DNA of 64,000 nt from Pseudomonas hunanensis (GTDB lineage Bacteria > Pseudomonadota > Gammaproteobacteria > Pseudomonadales > Pseudomonadaceae): NCBI RefSeq assembly GCF_013393325.1, contig NZ_QJRC01000080.1, forward strand, positions 62,001 to 126,000. Direction: 5' to 3'. The notes beneath the pieces are model-generated. The model worked only from the letters and a program-made list of their open reading frames with translations. It did no database searches and was not told the origin of the DNA. Of the stretch, positions 9,466 through 19,749 are shown piece after piece. Made by a program: the position numbers and the translations under genes. How positions within the stretch are numbered: position 1 is the stretch's first letter; every line of letters starts with the position of its first letter.

Positions 9466-10272
9466 ATGTTGAAAATCTTGCACGCCGGGCGCCGCATGCG
9501 GGAGCTGCTGCTACTCACCACTGTGGGCCTTGTACCTGTGATTTCCGGTTTGCTGGTAATGATTGTTCAACTGGAAATGAAACTTGCGGAAAACGCGAAC
9601 ATCTCGGTTCGGGAAGCGGTGTTCAGCATCGATCAGGCGCTGAACAGGCTGAGCGAGGCTGCCCATCGCGCATTGCCACTTGCCGGCAAGCCCTGCGAAA
9701 ACGTCAGAAGCGCTTTACAGGACCAGGTTGTCAGCCGCTCCATGCTCAGGTCATTGACCTTGGTGGAGGACAATGAAGCTTACTGCAGCAGCGCTTCAGG
9801 CTCAATGGACTACTTGTCGTCCTTGACGCTGTCGGGCCAACAGGTCGAACTGTCTTATGGGCAACCCGACAACCGCCGCAAACTGCTGGTCAACTTCTAC
9901 CTGCAAAGCAATGGCGTCGGCGTAATCGTGACCGCGTATGCCTCACAGCTGCGCAATGAACTGGATGCTTTTCAGGATGGGTTGACACTGGTAGTGGAGT
10001 TCGACGATCGCTATATCTGGAGCAAGGGTGATAGCCGTGACGCACAGCCCCCCTCGCAGTCCGAGTTCTTGGCCAACGCCTTGTCGGCCAAGTATGGATA
10101 CAGAATCAAAGGCGGCTATGCACAGGGTTTCACCGCCCAGGAAATACGCCAGTCCATGCTGCAGATCCTGCCATCGTTGATGTTGGTGGGGATCGCGACC
10201 AGCTTGATCGTGTATCTGGGCCTGTTCAGGACCCGCTCCTGCAAGCCTGAGAGCGCCGCCAACAACCCATGA
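9466..10272 (+). CDS. Stand-alone CSS-motif periplasmic sensor without EAL domain
   Basis: 268 residues with two transmembrane segments (about 14-34 and 225-247) flanking a periplasmic domain. That domain has the CSS motif at Cys107-Ser108-Ser109 and a partner Cys77, as in CSS sensors that regulate c-di-GMP phosphodiesterases through disulfide status. Normally an EAL domain follows the second helix, but here only ~15 cytoplasmic residues remain before the stop. A full CSS-EAL paralogue lies 1.4 kb downstream, beyond hpd. The start has GGAG 12 bp upstream, which is long; ATG at 9496 is an alternative. It may be a truncated relic or a genuine membrane sensor/decoy. Confidence 0.75.
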   Translation: MLKILHAGRRMRELLLLTTVGLVPVISGLLVMIVQLEMKLAENANISVREAVFSIDQALNRLSEAAHRALPLAGKPCENVRSALQDQVVSRSMLRSLTLVEDNEAYCSSASGSMDYLSSLTLSGQQVELSYGQPDNRRKLLVNFYLQSNGVGVIVTAYASQLRNELDAFQDGLTLVVEFDDRYIWSKGDSRDAQPPSQSEFLANALSAKYGYRIKGGYAQGFTAQEIRQSMLQILPSLMLVGIATSLIVYLGLFRTRSCKPESAANNP

Positions 10273-10296
10273 AGGCAGGCGCTACCCAGAGCGGCA

Positions 10297-11373
10297 TCAG
10301 TCGGTGCTCAGTACACCACGGCGAACTTGGTCCCGTTCGATGGATTCGAACAATGCCTTGAAGTTGCCTTCACCAAAACCGTCGTCACCTTTGCGCTGGA
10401 TGAACTCGAAGAACACCGGCCCAAGCAAGGTTTCCGAGAAAATCTGCAGCAGCAGGCGCTTGTCGCCGGGCTGCGAGGCGCCATCGAGAAGGATGCCACG
10501 CGCTTGCAGTTGATCGACCGGCTCGCCGTGACCAGGCAGGCGCTCTTCGAGCATTTCGTAGTAGGTTTGCGGTGGCGCGGTCATGAAGCGCATACCGAAG
10601 CCCTTCAGGGCATCCCAGGTCTTGAGCAGGTCATCAGTCAGGAAGGCCACGTGCTGGATGCCTTCGCCGTTGAACTGCATCAGGAACTCTTCGATCTGCC
10701 CGGCACCCTTGGAGGACTCTTCGTTGAGCGGGATGCGGATCATGCCATCAGGAGCGGTCATGGCCTTGGACGTCAGGCCGGTGTACTCACCCTTGATATC
10801 GAAGTAACGGATTTCACGGAAGTTGAACAGCTTCTCGTAGAAGCCGGCCCAGTAGGCCATGCGTCCGCGGTAGACGTTGTGGGTGAGGTGGTCGATGATT
10901 TTCAGGCCGGCGCCCACCGGGTTGCGATCCACGCCTTCGATGAAGTTGAAGTCGATGTCGTAGATCGAGCTGCCTTCCTCGAAACGGTCGATCAGGTAAA
11001 GCGGTGCGCCACCAATACCCTTGATCGCTGGCAGACGCAGTTCCATCGGGCCGGTTTCGATTTCCACCGGCTGGGCGCCCAATTCGAGGGCACGGGCATA
11101 GGCTTCATGGGCATTGCGTACACGGAATGCCATACCACAGACAGACGGGCCGTGCTCAGCCGCGAAATACGAGGCGATGCTTTTGGGCTCGTTGTTCAAA
11201 ATCAGATTGATGCCACCCTGACGGTAGAGGTGTACATCCTTGGAGCGGTGGGTAGCCACCTTGGTGAAACCCAGTATCTGGAAGACCGGCTCAAGTACGC
11301 CAGGGGTCGGCGAAGCCAGTTCGATGAATTCGAAGCCCATCAGGCCCATTGGATTGTCGAAGATATCAGCCAT
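10297..11373 (-). CDS. hpd: 4-hydroxyphenylpyruvate dioxygenase
   Basis: 358 residues. Converts 4-hydroxyphenylpyruvate to homogentisate in tyrosine and phenylalanine catabolism; cytoplasmic non-heme Fe(II) enzyme. The two-domain vicinal-oxygen-chelate fold shows the iron ligands His162 (IDHLTHN), His241 (GIQHVAF) and Glu323 ([17 protein letters not shown]), one residue offset from the P. fluorescens enzyme (161/240/322). The ATG has GAGGA 7 bp upstream. It is transcribed alone and is divergent from the CSS-EAL gene. Confidence 0.97.
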   Translation of the reverse strand: MADIFDNPMGLMGFEFIELASPTPGVLEPVFQILGFTKVATHRSKDVHLYRQGGINLILNNEPKSIASYFAAEHGPSVCGMAFRVRNAHEAYARALELGAQPVEIETGPMELRLPAIKGIGGAPLYLIDRFEEGSSIYDIDFNFIEGVDRNPVGAGLKIIDHLTHNVYRGRMAYWAGFYEKLFNFREIRYFDIKGEYTGLTSKAMTAPDGMIRIPLNEESSKGAGQIEEFLMQFNGEGIQHVAFLTDDLLKTWDALKGFGMRFMTAPPQTYYEMLEERLPGHGEPVDQLQARGILLDGASQPGDKRLLLQIFSETLLGPVFFEFIQRKGDDGFGEGNFKALFESIERDQVRRGVLSTD

Positions 11374-11673
11374 GTTCGTGTCCTCATCTGCAGCGAAATA
11401 TTATTGATTGCGTGGGATGCGGAACAAAAACGGCGGTGAGCACGGGATGCCCCGCACGCTGCGAGCGAGGAAGCCACCTATGATCAGCTTGAACCCATGG
11501 TATGTCATATGGACCCATTCTCGGCGGGCTTGATCCTTCGGAAATGAAGGACCTTATTGTTGTATTCGTAAACCGATTCTACATTGCGTAAAATTTTTTG
11601 TCGCGTTTTAGTTGCTCGCACGGTCAGGCAAACGGCTATCCTCTCGTTTATCCCTCATAGTAGTCAGGTCAGC
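11374..11673. other. Divergent intergenic region between hpd and the CSS-EAL gene
   Basis: Holds the promoters of both genes. Visible elements are a CCTTC-N6-GAAGG hairpin at about 11535-11550 and an AT-rich stretch at 11560-11600. The latter contains CGTAAA and TCTACA five bases apart, an imperfect match to the PhhR-type site TGTAAA-N6-TTTACA. No convincing terminator or small gene was seen. Confidence 0.4.
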
Positions 11674-13260
11674 ATGCCCCTCACCACCAAACGCCGCGCC
11701 GCGCTCAGCTGGCGTACCCTGTTGCCCTGGGTCGTCGGCGTACTGCCGGTAATGTGCGGCCTGGGCGTGATGAACTGGCAGATCGAGCGCGAAATGCAAG
11801 CCAGTAGCCAGGCCACCACCCGGCAGGCGGTGGAGCACGTCGAGCGCATCCTCGACAACCTGTCCGCTGCTGCCAATGCGTTGCTGCCCCTGGCTGGCAG
11901 CGCTTGCGATCAGGCCCAGCTCACGTTGCGGGCCCAGGTTACCCGCAATGCCTTCGTGCGCTCGACCAACCTGTTCAGGCACAACAACCTTTATTGCACC
12001 TCGTTGTTCGGCGAGTTCCAGGAACCGGTCAATGCAGCCGACTACGTAGACGGCAAGCTATGGCTGATGGACGGCAATTCGGTTACGCCTGGCCACCCGC
12101 TACTGGTATACCGTGCCAGCGATGGTGACCACGGTGCAATCACCACGGTGGATGGCGACCACCTGCTGACGGCATTGCGCCTGATCGGCCCCGATGAAGA
12201 ACTGCAAATCCGCGTCGGTGACGCCTGGATGGGCAAAGACGGAGTGGTGTACAAAGGCGTACCACCTGCCGCCTCCAGCGCCAACGTGCTGCTAGGCTCC
12301 ACGCGATACCCGTTTAGCGTGCAGGGCGGCTACAGCGCCAACAAGCAAGGCCAACTGTTACGCAGCCACTACCCGGCCCTGCTCAGCCTGCTGCTGGTGC
12401 TGGGGGTTGTGGCGGCGCTGGCATGCCGCTGGCAGATTCGTCGCGTCACCTCCCCCCGTGCCGAACTGGATCGCGCCCTGCAGGCCGATGAGTTTCTGCC
12501 GTACTTCCAGCCGGTGGTACGCAAAGGCGATTACCGCTGGGCCGGCGCCGAAGTGCTGATGCGCTGGAATCATCCACGAGAAGGCCTGGTTCGCCCTGAC
12601 CTGTTCATCCCATATGCAGAACACAGCGGGCAGATTGTCGCCATGACCCGGGCGCTGATGACGCATACCGCGCAAAGCCTGGCACCTTATGCCGGGCTGA
12701 TGGAGGACGGCTTTCATGTTGGTATCAACATCACCGCGGACCATTGCCGCGATCTCAGGTTGCTGGATGACTGCCGTACGTTCCTGCAACACTTTCCGCC
12801 CGGCCGGGTGGTACTCACCCTGGAGCTGACCGAGCGCAAACTGATCGAACCCACGCCCGTGGCCCTCGAACTGTTCGAAAAACTGCATGCCATGGGCGTA
12901 ATGATTGCCCTCGACGACTTCGGCACCGGCCAGTCGAGCCTCAACTACCTTCGGCAATTCAAGGTCGACTACCTGAAGATCGACCAGAGTTTCGTCGCCA
13001 TGATAGGTGCCGATGCGCTGTCGGTGCACATTCTCGAAAGCATCATCGAGCTGTCGGCCAAGCTGGGCCTGGGCATCGTAGCCGAGGGTGTCGAAACCGA
13101 CATTCAGCGCGACTACCTGGCCGAGCATGGGGTGGACTTCCAGCAGGGTTACCTGTTCGCCAGGCCCATGCCAGCTGCCCAGTTCCTTGAAGCCCTGGCC
13201 ACACGCCCGGGCGCTGCGCAGTTGCCGCAAGGCGCTGCCCCTGAGATCATGCGCGGCTGA
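11674..13260 (+). CDS. CSS-EAL c-di-GMP phosphodiesterase
   Basis: About 528 residues from the ATG at 11674; the frame extends to 11584, but that segment does not look like a signal anchor. Two transmembrane helices bracket a periplasmic CSS-type domain (Cys-Thr-Ser variant in LYCTSLFG, partner Cys in GSACDQ). The C-terminal EAL domain starts with EVL at Glu293 in place of EAL. It keeps the catalytic set: GINITAD Asn, LELTER Glu, ALDDFGTG Asp pair, LKID Lys, AEGVET Glu and FQQGYLFARPMP Gln. It is therefore probably an active phosphodiesterase that lowers c-di-GMP in response to periplasmic redox state. The final eleven residues are Ala/Pro-rich. Confidence 0.88.
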   Translation: MPLTTKRRAALSWRTLLPWVVGVLPVMCGLGVMNWQIEREMQASSQATTRQAVEHVERILDNLSAAANALLPLAGSACDQAQLTLRAQVTRNAFVRSTNLFRHNNLYCTSLFGEFQEPVNAADYVDGKLWLMDGNSVTPGHPLLVYRASDGDHGAITTVDGDHLLTALRLIGPDEELQIRVGDAWMGKDGVVYKGVPPAASSANVLLGSTRYPFSVQGGYSANKQGQLLRSHYPALLSLLLVLGVVAALACRWQIRRVTSPRAELDRALQADEFLPYFQPVVRKGDYRWAGAEVLMRWNHPREGLVRPDLFIPYAEHSGQIVAMTRALMTHTAQSLAPYAGLMEDGFHVGINITADHCRDLRLLDDCRTFLQHFPPGRVVLTLELTERKLIEPTPVALELFEKLHAMGVMIALDDFGTGQSSLNYLRQFKVDYLKIDQSFVAMIGADALSVHILESIIELSAKLGLGIVAEGVETDIQRDYLAEHGVDFQQGYLFARPMPAAQFLEALATRPGAAQLPQGAAPEIMRG

Positions 13261-13293
13261 TTCACTCGCTCAACTCCCGTATTCGAGGCATTC

Positions 13294-14181
13294 GTGTCAA
13301 AAGGCATTGTTTCATCGGTCATGGCGTCTTGTCTGTTCGCCGTGATGTACTTCTATACCTCGCTGCTCAAGCCACTCGATGGCGAAGAAATCTTTGGCTG
13401 GCGCACCCTGTTGACGCTGCCCTGCCTCACCTTGTTCATGCTTGTCTCGAAGGACTGGAAACGGGTCGGCGAGCTGTTGGGCCGGGTAAAGCGCACGCCG
13501 GTGCTGTTGCTCGGCATGGTCGGTACTTCGTGGCTGATGGGCGTGCAGCTGTGGCTGTTTCTCTGGGCGCCCCTGCACGGGCGTAGCCTGGAAGTGTCGA
13601 TGGGCTACTTCTTGCTCCCGCTGGCCATGGTCCTGACCGGGCGACTGGTGTATGGCGAGCGCCTGTCGCGCCTGCAGAAGGTGGCGGTGGCTTGCGCCGC
13701 GCTGGGCGTGGGCCACGAGCTGTACCAAAATGGCAGCTTTGCCTGGGAAACCCTGTTGGTGACGATCGGTTACCCGATCTACTTCGTGCTGCGCCGGCGT
13801 TGCCGCACCGACCACCTGGGTGGCCTGTGGTGCGACATGTGCCTGCTGCTGCCGTGGGCCCTGTACTTCGTTATCCAGGGCCCGCTATCCAATGCCGACC
13901 TGCAAGCACACCCTGGGCTGTATGCGCTGATCCCGATCCTTGGGGCGATCAGCGCCTCGGCCCTGATCGCTTACGTACTGGCCAGCCGCATGTTGCCATT
14001 CAGCCTGTTCGGCCTGCTCAGCTACGTCGAACCCGTGCTGCTGGTGGGGGTGGCATTACTGCTGGGCGAAACCATCGGCCCGGATCAGTGGTTGACCTAC
14101 CTGCCAATCTGGGCCGCAGTGCTGGTGCTGGTGCTCGAAGGCTTCAAGCACCTGTTGCGTCAGCGCCGCCGTTCGGTGTAA
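13294..14181 (+). CDS. rarD: RarD/EamA-family permease
   Basis: 295 residues with about ten hydrophobic helices in two EamA repeats. RarD-like features are [11 protein letters not shown] near the N-terminus, a SMGYFLLPL segment in the fourth or fifth helix, and the C-terminal [20 protein letters not shown]. It starts at GTG with GAGG 6 bp upstream, 33 bp after the EAL gene. The last 38 bp overlap the 3' end of the convergent TerC gene. Family members export amino acids or drugs; RarD (chloramphenicol-sensitive protein) is the named relative, but the substrate is not established. Confidence 0.85.
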   Translation: MSKGIVSSVMASCLFAVMYFYTSLLKPLDGEEIFGWRTLLTLPCLTLFMLVSKDWKRVGELLGRVKRTPVLLLGMVGTSWLMGVQLWLFLWAPLHGRSLEVSMGYFLLPLAMVLTGRLVYGERLSRLQKVAVACAALGVGHELYQNGSFAWETLLVTIGYPIYFVLRRRCRTDHLGGLWCDMCLLLPWALYFVIQGPLSNADLQAHPGLYALIPILGAISASALIAYVLASRMLPFSLFGLLSYVEPVLLVGVALLLGETIGPDQWLTYLPIWAAVLVLVLEGFKHLLRQRRRSV

Positions 14182-15715
14182 GCCGAACCTGGCGCACCCG
14201 CCGCTCTTCAACCGCCTCCACGGTCAGCATCCAGCCGTTCCAGGCCAACTGATCACCCACCATCGGCAGGCGGTCGAGCAAGCTCATCACCAGGCCCGCG
14301 AGGGTCTGGTAATCTTCGGTAGCACGGGCACTGAAGCCTGTACGGGCCTGCACCTGGCTCAAGTTCAGTGCACCACTGACCACAAAGGCTTCACCCTCCT
14401 GAACGATGCCGGGGCCTTCTACCTCGCTCGCATCCGGCAATTCACCGGCAATCGACTCAAGGATGTCGGTCATGGTCAGCAGGCCGGTAAAGTCGCCGAA
14501 CTCGTTGACCACGAATGCGATGTGGGTCGACTGGCCACGCATCTGCTCCAGGGCATTGAGGATGCTGAAACTCTCCAGCAGGTTCAACGGCGCCCGGGCC
14601 ATGCTTTCCAGATCGGGTTGGTCGCCCGACAGTAGCTCTTTGAGCAATTCCTTCTTGTGCACAAAACCTAAGGGTTCGTCCACACGGCCATCGCGGATCA
14701 ACGGCAGGCGCGAGTACGGCGAGTTGACCAAGGCCTGGGTAATGGCCTCGGCCGGCTGTGCCAGGTCGATCACATCGACCTCGGCACGCGCGGTCATCAC
14801 CGTACGGATCGGCCGCTCTGCCAGGTTCAGCACACCACTGATCATTACCCGCTCTCGGCGGTCGAACAGCACCTGTTCCTCGCCACCTTCGACCAGATCG
14901 GCGATTTCCTCACCCACCTCGTCAGCTTCGATCCGGCGGCCGCCCAGCAGGCGCAGCACCGCATGGGCAGTACGTTCGCGTAGCGGTCGATGCTGCTGCA
15001 AGCTGCGCTTGCGGCGGGCACGGGCCAGCTGGTTGAACAGCTCGATCAGGATCGAGAAGCCAATCGCCGCATACAGGTAGCCTTTCGGGATATGGAAGCC
15101 CAGGCCTTCTGCAGTGAGGCTGAAACCGATCATCATCAGGAAGCCCAGGCACAGCATGATTACCGTGGGGTGGGCGTTGACGAAACGGGTCAGCGGCTTG
15201 CTGGCAACGATCATGATACCGATCGAGAAGATCACCGCGATCATCATCACCGACAGCTCATCGACCATGCCCACCGCCGTGATCACGGCGTCCAGCGAGA
15301 ACACCGCGTCCAGTACCACGATCTGGGCGACGATCGGCCAGAACGCGGCATGGCGCAATGTGCCACTGGCCTGTGTCACGTGGCCCTCCAGGCGTTCATG
15401 CAGCTCCATGGTGGCCTTGAACAGCAGGAATACACCACCGAACAGCATGATCAGGTCACGGCCAGAGAAGCTCTTGCCGAATACGTCGATCAGCGGCGCG
15501 GTAAGTGTGACCATCCACGAAATACTGGCCAACAGGCCCAGACGCATGATCAACGCCAGGCCAAGGCCAATGACCCGTGCGCGATCACGCTGGTGAGGCG
15601 GCAACTTGTCGGCGAGGATGGCGATGAACACCAGGTTGTCGATACCCAGCACCAGCTCAAGGACGATAAGCGTCAACAGGCCTAGCCAGGCCGTTGGGTC
15701 GGCTAGCCATTCCAT
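14144..15715 (-). CDS. TerC-CBS-CorC fusion membrane protein (YoaE/YegH-like)
   Basis: 523 residues. Residues ~1-235 are a TerC/Alx-type membrane domain with seven or so helices and paired acidic motifs ([27 protein letters not shown]), which in the family handle Mn2+ or other metals. Then come two CBS domains (about 305-425: [30 protein letters not shown]) and a C-terminal CorC/HlyC transporter-associated domain (about 440-515). A similar fusion occurs in E. coli YoaE and YegH. I looked for the yybP-ykoY manganese riboswitch upstream and did not find its signature. Confidence 0.85.
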   Translation of the reverse strand: MEWLADPTAWLGLLTLIVLELVLGIDNLVFIAILADKLPPHQRDRARVIGLGLALIMRLGLLASISWMVTLTAPLIDVFGKSFSGRDLIMLFGGVFLLFKATMELHERLEGHVTQASGTLRHAAFWPIVAQIVVLDAVFSLDAVITAVGMVDELSVMMIAVIFSIGIMIVASKPLTRFVNAHPTVIMLCLGFLMMIGFSLTAEGLGFHIPKGYLYAAIGFSILIELFNQLARARRKRSLQQHRPLRERTAHAVLRLLGGRRIEADEVGEEIADLVEGGEEQVLFDRRERVMISGVLNLAERPIRTVMTARAEVDVIDLAQPAEAITQALVNSPYSRLPLIRDGRVDEPLGFVHKKELLKELLSGDQPDLESMARAPLNLLESFSILNALEQMRGQSTHIAFVVNEFGDFTGLLTMTDILESIAGELPDASEVEGPGIVQEGEAFVVSGALNLSQVQARTGFSARATEDYQTLAGLVMSLLDRLPMVGDQLAWNGWMLTVEAVEERRVRQVRLTPNGGADATGA

Positions 15716-15997
15716 TAGCGGGTACTCACGAGGAAGGCGTCACAAGGACAGGGAAAGGATGGCCGAAACGGCCGAAAACTGGGGGGCTCCGCGAAGGTGC
15801 TCATATAGACCTTGATAACAAATTGGGAGGATGATGCTACAAGCACAGCAGGTTTCTCTAGTAGCGCAAAACTATTACAAAACCTGTAACACCTCTGCAC
15901 TGCACGCTTCCAGTTGTGGAGAGGGTACTTTTGTTCAATACCTCTGCAAGCGGATGCCCGAGGATGAAGCCCTCCTTCAGCCATTCGGATTTCCCTC

Positions 15998-16597
15998 ATG
16001 AGCCTGTCCTTGTCAATGGCCGCCTTCGCCTTGGCGGCCTCGATTTCCCCCGGCCCGGTCAACATCGTCGCACTAGGCAGCGGTGCCCGCCACGGCCTGC
16101 GCGCCAGCCTGGCACATGTGGCCGGCGCCACGCTGGGCTTTTGCCTGCTGCTGGTGCTGGTCGGGCTGGGCGTGCATCAGCTGATGTTGCGCTGGCCTTT
16201 GCTGGGCCTGCTGTTGCACTGGAGCGGTGTGGCATTTCTGCTGTACATGGCGTGGAAACTGGCCAGTGACGATGGCAACCTGGGCAGCGAACACCCGACC
16301 ATGGCCCCTTCAGCCTGGCAGGGCGCGGTAATGCAGTGGCTCAACCCCAAAGCCTGGTTGGCAGCAGTCGCCGGCGTGGGCGCCTACACCGGCGGTGAAC
16401 AGCACCTGCTGTGGCTGTTCGCCTGGATCTATGGGCCAATCTGTTTCATCTCGGTGGCCTGCTGGGCGTGGGCCGGGAGCGTGATCCGGCGGTATCTGGG
16501 CAATCCACGGCATATGCGCCTGCTGAACCGAGGGTTGGCCGTGTTGCTGATTGCCAGTGCGGTTTACCTGATCATTCAGCCAAGCGCATTGCGATAA
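15998..16597 (+). CDS. LysE/RhtB-family amino-acid exporter
   Basis: 199 residues with about six transmembrane helices. The family signature is SISPGPVNIVALGSGARHG near the N-terminus, with NPKAWLA in the fourth helix. These proteins export amino acids or small metabolites by proton exchange. Its 3' end overlaps the convergent AraC regulator by 22 bp. A LysE gene paired with an AraC regulator is common in Pseudomonas, so the regulator may control this exporter (inference). Confidence 0.88.
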   Translation: MSLSLSMAAFALAASISPGPVNIVALGSGARHGLRASLAHVAGATLGFCLLLVLVGLGVHQLMLRWPLLGLLLHWSGVAFLLYMAWKLASDDGNLGSEHPTMAPSAWQGAVMQWLNPKAWLAAVAGVGAYTGGEQHLLWLFAWIYGPICFISVACWAWAGSVIRRYLGNPRHMRLLNRGLAVLLIASAVYLIIQPSALR

Positions 16598-17358
16598 TGC
16601 CCTGGTGTCGCCGCCAGTTGCTGCTTGAATGCCCGCTGCAAATGCGCCTGGTCGGCAAACCCGGCCTCCTGTGCCACTTCGGCAATCGCCCGGCCTTGCC
16701 GCAGCCGCGCCCTGGCCAGCTGCACGCGCTGGTCGAGCAGATAGCCATGCGGGGTCAGGCCGAAATGTTGGCGGAACGCACGAATCAGGTAGGAGCGTGA
16801 CAGGCCGCAGGCCGCGCAGATGTCCTCGAGGCTCAACGCGTCACTGCGGTGGGCGCGTATGAATGCTGCCGCCGCCTGCAGTCGAGGGTTGCCCTCGTCA
16901 CTCACAGGGGCACTGCCACCCAGTAATTTCGGCAATCCGCTGAAAAAAGCCGCCAGGCGCGCTTCGCGATCTGGCAGACGGGTATCGAACAGGTCGGCGA
17001 AGGTTTGCAAAAGCCGCTGGTACAACAGCGGCGAACGGCTCCAGGTCTGCGCCGGCAAGGCAAACCCCAAGGCCTGCAACCAAGGCTGGTCGACGAACAG
17101 CATCAGGTAGGACCACGGCTCCCCGGCAACAGGGTTGCAGGTATGCACCACACCCGGGTTCATCAGCACCGTGGTCCCCGCCGTCACCTCGACACCCTGA
17201 CCGGCGTTAAGGTAGGTGCTGCGCCCACCCGTGATCACCCCGATGGAGAAGCTTTCGTGGGCGTGCGCGGCGTAACACACCTTGCGCCCGTCCCCTACCC
17301 TTCGGGCTTCGACGAATGGCAGCGCCGGGTCGCGCCAGAACCGTGATACCTCGATCAT
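16576..17358 (-). CDS. AraC-family transcriptional regulator
   Basis: 260 residues. The N-terminal AraC cupin ligand-binding domain (AHAHESFSIGVITGG; NPGVVHTCNPV) is of the LysE-partner type. The C-terminal double helix-turn-helix is at ~165-258 (LEDICAACGLSRSYLIRAFRQHFGLTPHGYLL, then IAEVAQEAGFADQAHLQRAFK). It is convergent with the exporter gene; its own promoter faces a glycosyltransferase gene transcribed toward it. Confidence 0.88.
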   Translation of the reverse strand: MIEVSRFWRDPALPFVEARRVGDGRKVCYAAHAHESFSIGVITGGRSTYLNAGQGVEVTAGTTVLMNPGVVHTCNPVAGEPWSYLMLFVDQPWLQALGFALPAQTWSRSPLLYQRLLQTFADLFDTRLPDREARLAAFFSGLPKLLGGSAPVSDEGNPRLQAAAAFIRAHRSDALSLEDICAACGLSRSYLIRAFRQHFGLTPHGYLLDQRVQLARARLRQGRAIAEVAQEAGFADQAHLQRAFKQQLAATPGHYRNALG

Positions 17359-17402
17359 CCTTCGCCTCGCCCGCCGCAGCCATGTGCCCGAATACTACAC
17401 AC

Positions 17403-18521
17403 TTAGCGTGGGAACAGGTCCAGTGTGCGCTCTACCTCGCCGATATCGATCCGAAAACCGTCACCTTCCGGTATGCCGACCACGAAACCGAAATGCTGGT
17501 GGTCGCGGTCCGTCAGGTACTTGTAGTAACTGACAAAGCGGTTAGGTGGCTGCAAGGTCAGCAGGCAACCGCCTGCCTGCAGCACATTCACGCCGTGCAC
17601 CAACTGGCTGCCCTCTACCCCGATCACCACTTGGGCACCGGCGCAGGCAGCGACAATACTCGGCAGGTCGGACTTCAGCGGGTTGACGATGCGAAAACCA
17701 CGGGTAACGCGCAAGTGCTCGGCAAGCTCAAGCTCGTTGCGCAAGAGGCGCAGGTCGCCATCACCACCGCGCAGCAGGAACACCCCAGGATGTTGCGCAT
17801 GCGGCACATGCGAAAGCAGCTTGTCGCCCATCGCACGATAGCGGGCATGCCGGCTGCGGTTGTTGCTCTGGTCATCGAACAGCACCAGCTCACGGAAGAA
17901 CGCACTGCGCAAACGCAGCGGTTTCATGCCCAGCAACTCCTCATAGGCCGGTGCCTGAGTAAACAGTGGAAACCGGGCAGAAGGTGCGGTGGTCACCGGG
18001 ATACCTTCGTTACAAGCCAGCGCATAGGTCGGGCAATCTTCCATCAGCCAGGTGCCGAACCACGAGTTGCCGTTTTGCGTGCAGTAGATAGCCGCGCGGT
18101 CGATCTCATTGTCGACGATGATGGTCGGGAAGGTGCTTGGCTTCAGTGACAACCAATGGCTGGCCTTGCCCTTGTACAACGCCCCGTCGATTAGCCACAC
18201 ATCCTTGATCAGGTAGCCGCGGGTTGGCCCTTGCAGCGTATTGACGCCGCCTTCCATGGTGCGTGCCGGGTGCACGTAGGGGTAGAAGCGCTTGCCTTCC
18301 CAGCCTGTCACCCGTTCCAGCTGGCCGGGCAGAAAAATGGCTGGCGGCGAAACCGTGGCTTCGCCAGGGGCTATGTCCCAGCTCTTGGTGGCGATGCTTT
18401 TAAGGTCGATGGCCGTGTTCTTGCCCAAGCGTTTGCGCGCCATGTAGCGATAGGCGGCCAAGGTCCAGGTGTGATGCTTGGCTGCGGGCGATGCACTGAA
18501 CTGCGAGATATCGCCTCCCAT
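17403..18521 (-). CDS. GT61-type glycosyltransferase (DUF563-like)
   Basis: 372 residues from the ATG at 18521, which has GGGAGG 7-8 bp upstream; an in-frame ATG 14 codons earlier lacks a site. The C-terminal half has the DUF563/GT61 pattern: ALACNEGIPV in the middle, and VVIGVEGSQLVHGVNVLQAGG then LTLQPPNRFVSYYKYL near the end. Such enzymes transfer sugars during capsule, LPS or other surface-glycan synthesis, acting in the cytoplasm. It follows a GNAT-like gene on the same strand (73 bp gap), so both may decorate the same glycan. Donor and acceptor are not predictable. Confidence 0.7.
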   Translation of the reverse strand: MGGDISQFSASPAAKHHTWTLAAYRYMARKRLGKNTAIDLKSIATKSWDIAPGEATVSPPAIFLPGQLERVTGWEGKRFYPYVHPARTMEGGVNTLQGPTRGYLIKDVWLIDGALYKGKASHWLSLKPSTFPTIIVDNEIDRAAIYCTQNGNSWFGTWLMEDCPTYALACNEGIPVTTAPSARFPLFTQAPAYEELLGMKPLRLRSAFFRELVLFDDQSNNRSRHARYRAMGDKLLSHVPHAQHPGVFLLRGGDGDLRLLRNELELAEHLRVTRGFRIVNPLKSDLPSIVAACAGAQVVIGVEGSQLVHGVNVLQAGGCLLTLQPPNRFVSYYKYLTDRDHQHFGFVVGIPEGDGFRIDIGEVERTLDLFPR

Positions 18522-18594
18522 GAAGCGTCCTCCCTTGATGACGAAGTCTGAAGCCTGGCGCAAGGCGCCCTATCACTGCATCCCTGGCAGCCAC

Positions 18595-19749
18595 TCAGTT
18601 GCATGTGACCCTTTCCATGGTGGGCGGTGACTGCTGGCTTGCGTAACGGCTGCGCAACGTTTCCACGAACGGCTCACCTGCACCGTTGCCACCGTACAGA
18701 TAAATCTTGTGCAGGCCGCCAAACACCATTTCGTGGTAACGGCTGGCAACTTCCTCATCGCTAGGCCCATCCGGCAACCCCAGATGCAACGTGAGCTTGT
18801 CGCCTTCGACGGCGAACATCGGCGTGTCCCACAAAAACTTCGCCGTGCCGGTCTTTGGCAGGCGGACAAACAGGTACGCATGGTTACCCAGTGAGTCGAT
18901 ATCACCACCCCGGCGGCGCTTCCACTTCAACAGGCCGTCGTCCGGGCGTGCCAGGCACAGGCCGATGTCGTAGTAATCGAAGCCCTGCTCCAGTGCCCAT
19001 TCAAGCGCCATGAAGGTGGTGATCGAATTCACCTCGCGCAGTTTCTTCGCATCGGAAAACACCGCCTCGCAATAGCCAAAGCGCAAGGTGCTCCAGTAAC
19101 GCTTGCCGCCGCGTACCACTTCACACCCCAGGTGGCAGCCGATCACTTCATCGCCCAGCATGATCAAGTCGAGCCGGCCGACGCTCTTGGCAATTCGGAA
19201 CACCTCTTCGGTAGGGAACTGCGCGGCGTGGATGCCTTGCCTGGCCGTGGCATAAGGGCGCAGCAGGTCCCGGTCGGCCATGCTGATTTCGTCGTCCGAG
19301 AGGGCTTGGCGCATGTGATACAGCGGCCGGTTCTTGCGAATGCTGCGGCGCAGTTCGCTGTCGTAGCGGGCCGTGATGTCATCCAGTGGTCGCCCCAGCG
19401 GCACCACGGCGCTCAGGTAATGCGGCACGGACAGCGCCCCCGAGGTCGGCATTTCGCTGATGACCACCACATGGTTGGCAGCCGCCGTGGCATTTGCACC
19501 CTCCACGATCGATGCGCTGCCCTGGCCTTTGCCGCCGATCAGCAGCTTGGCCATTTCCCGTTGCTGCTTGCGGCCGATGTAGAGGATTTCGTACGGGCTC
19601 TCCTGCTGCGGCCGAAACCTGGCAACCTCCCACCGCCAGAAACAGGCACGCGCCATCATTTCTCGCGTTTTGCTGGCCAGCAGCCTCATTTCGTAGCGCG
19701 TGGAGGGCGACAGGAGCTTTCGCGCCACAGCTGTCAAGGTCTCTTTCAT
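18595..19749 (-). CDS. GNAT/FemAB-like acyltransferase
   Basis: 384 residues. The core from ~130 to ~300 matches the BioF2/FemAB-like GNAT fold seen in polysaccharide loci: RYDSELRRSIRKNRPLYHM, then FRIAKSVGRLDLIMLGDEVIGCHLG, then ALEWALEQGFDYYDIGLCLARPDDGLLKWKRRRGG. The C-terminal ~80 residues are less conserved. In this fold an acyl or aminoacyl group is moved to a sugar or peptide amine. It is probably co-transcribed with the downstream GT61 gene. Its 5' flank is a markedly AT-rich region. Confidence 0.65.
   Translation of the reverse strand: MKETLTAVARKLLSPSTRYEMRLLASKTREMMARACFWRWEVARFRPQQESPYEILYIGRKQQREMAKLLIGGKGQGSASIVEGANATAAANHVVVISEMPTSGALSVPHYLSAVVPLGRPLDDITARYDSELRRSIRKNRPLYHMRQALSDDEISMADRDLLRPYATARQGIHAAQFPTEEVFRIAKSVGRLDLIMLGDEVIGCHLGCEVVRGGKRYWSTLRFGYCEAVFSDAKKLREVNSITTFMALEWALEQGFDYYDIGLCLARPDDGLLKWKRRRGGDIDSLGNHAYLFVRLPKTGTAKFLWDTPMFAVEGDKLTLHLGLPDGPSDEEVASRYHEMVFGGLHKIYLYGGNGAGEPFVETLRSRYASQQSPPTMERVTCN

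Noticed and set aside
11560..11600. PhhR binding site for hpd
   Set aside because: Half-sites are imperfect and the spacing is off by one; noted only as weak.
15716..15900. yybP-ykoY manganese riboswitch upstream of the TerC gene
   Set aside because: The expected conserved elements are not in the leader.
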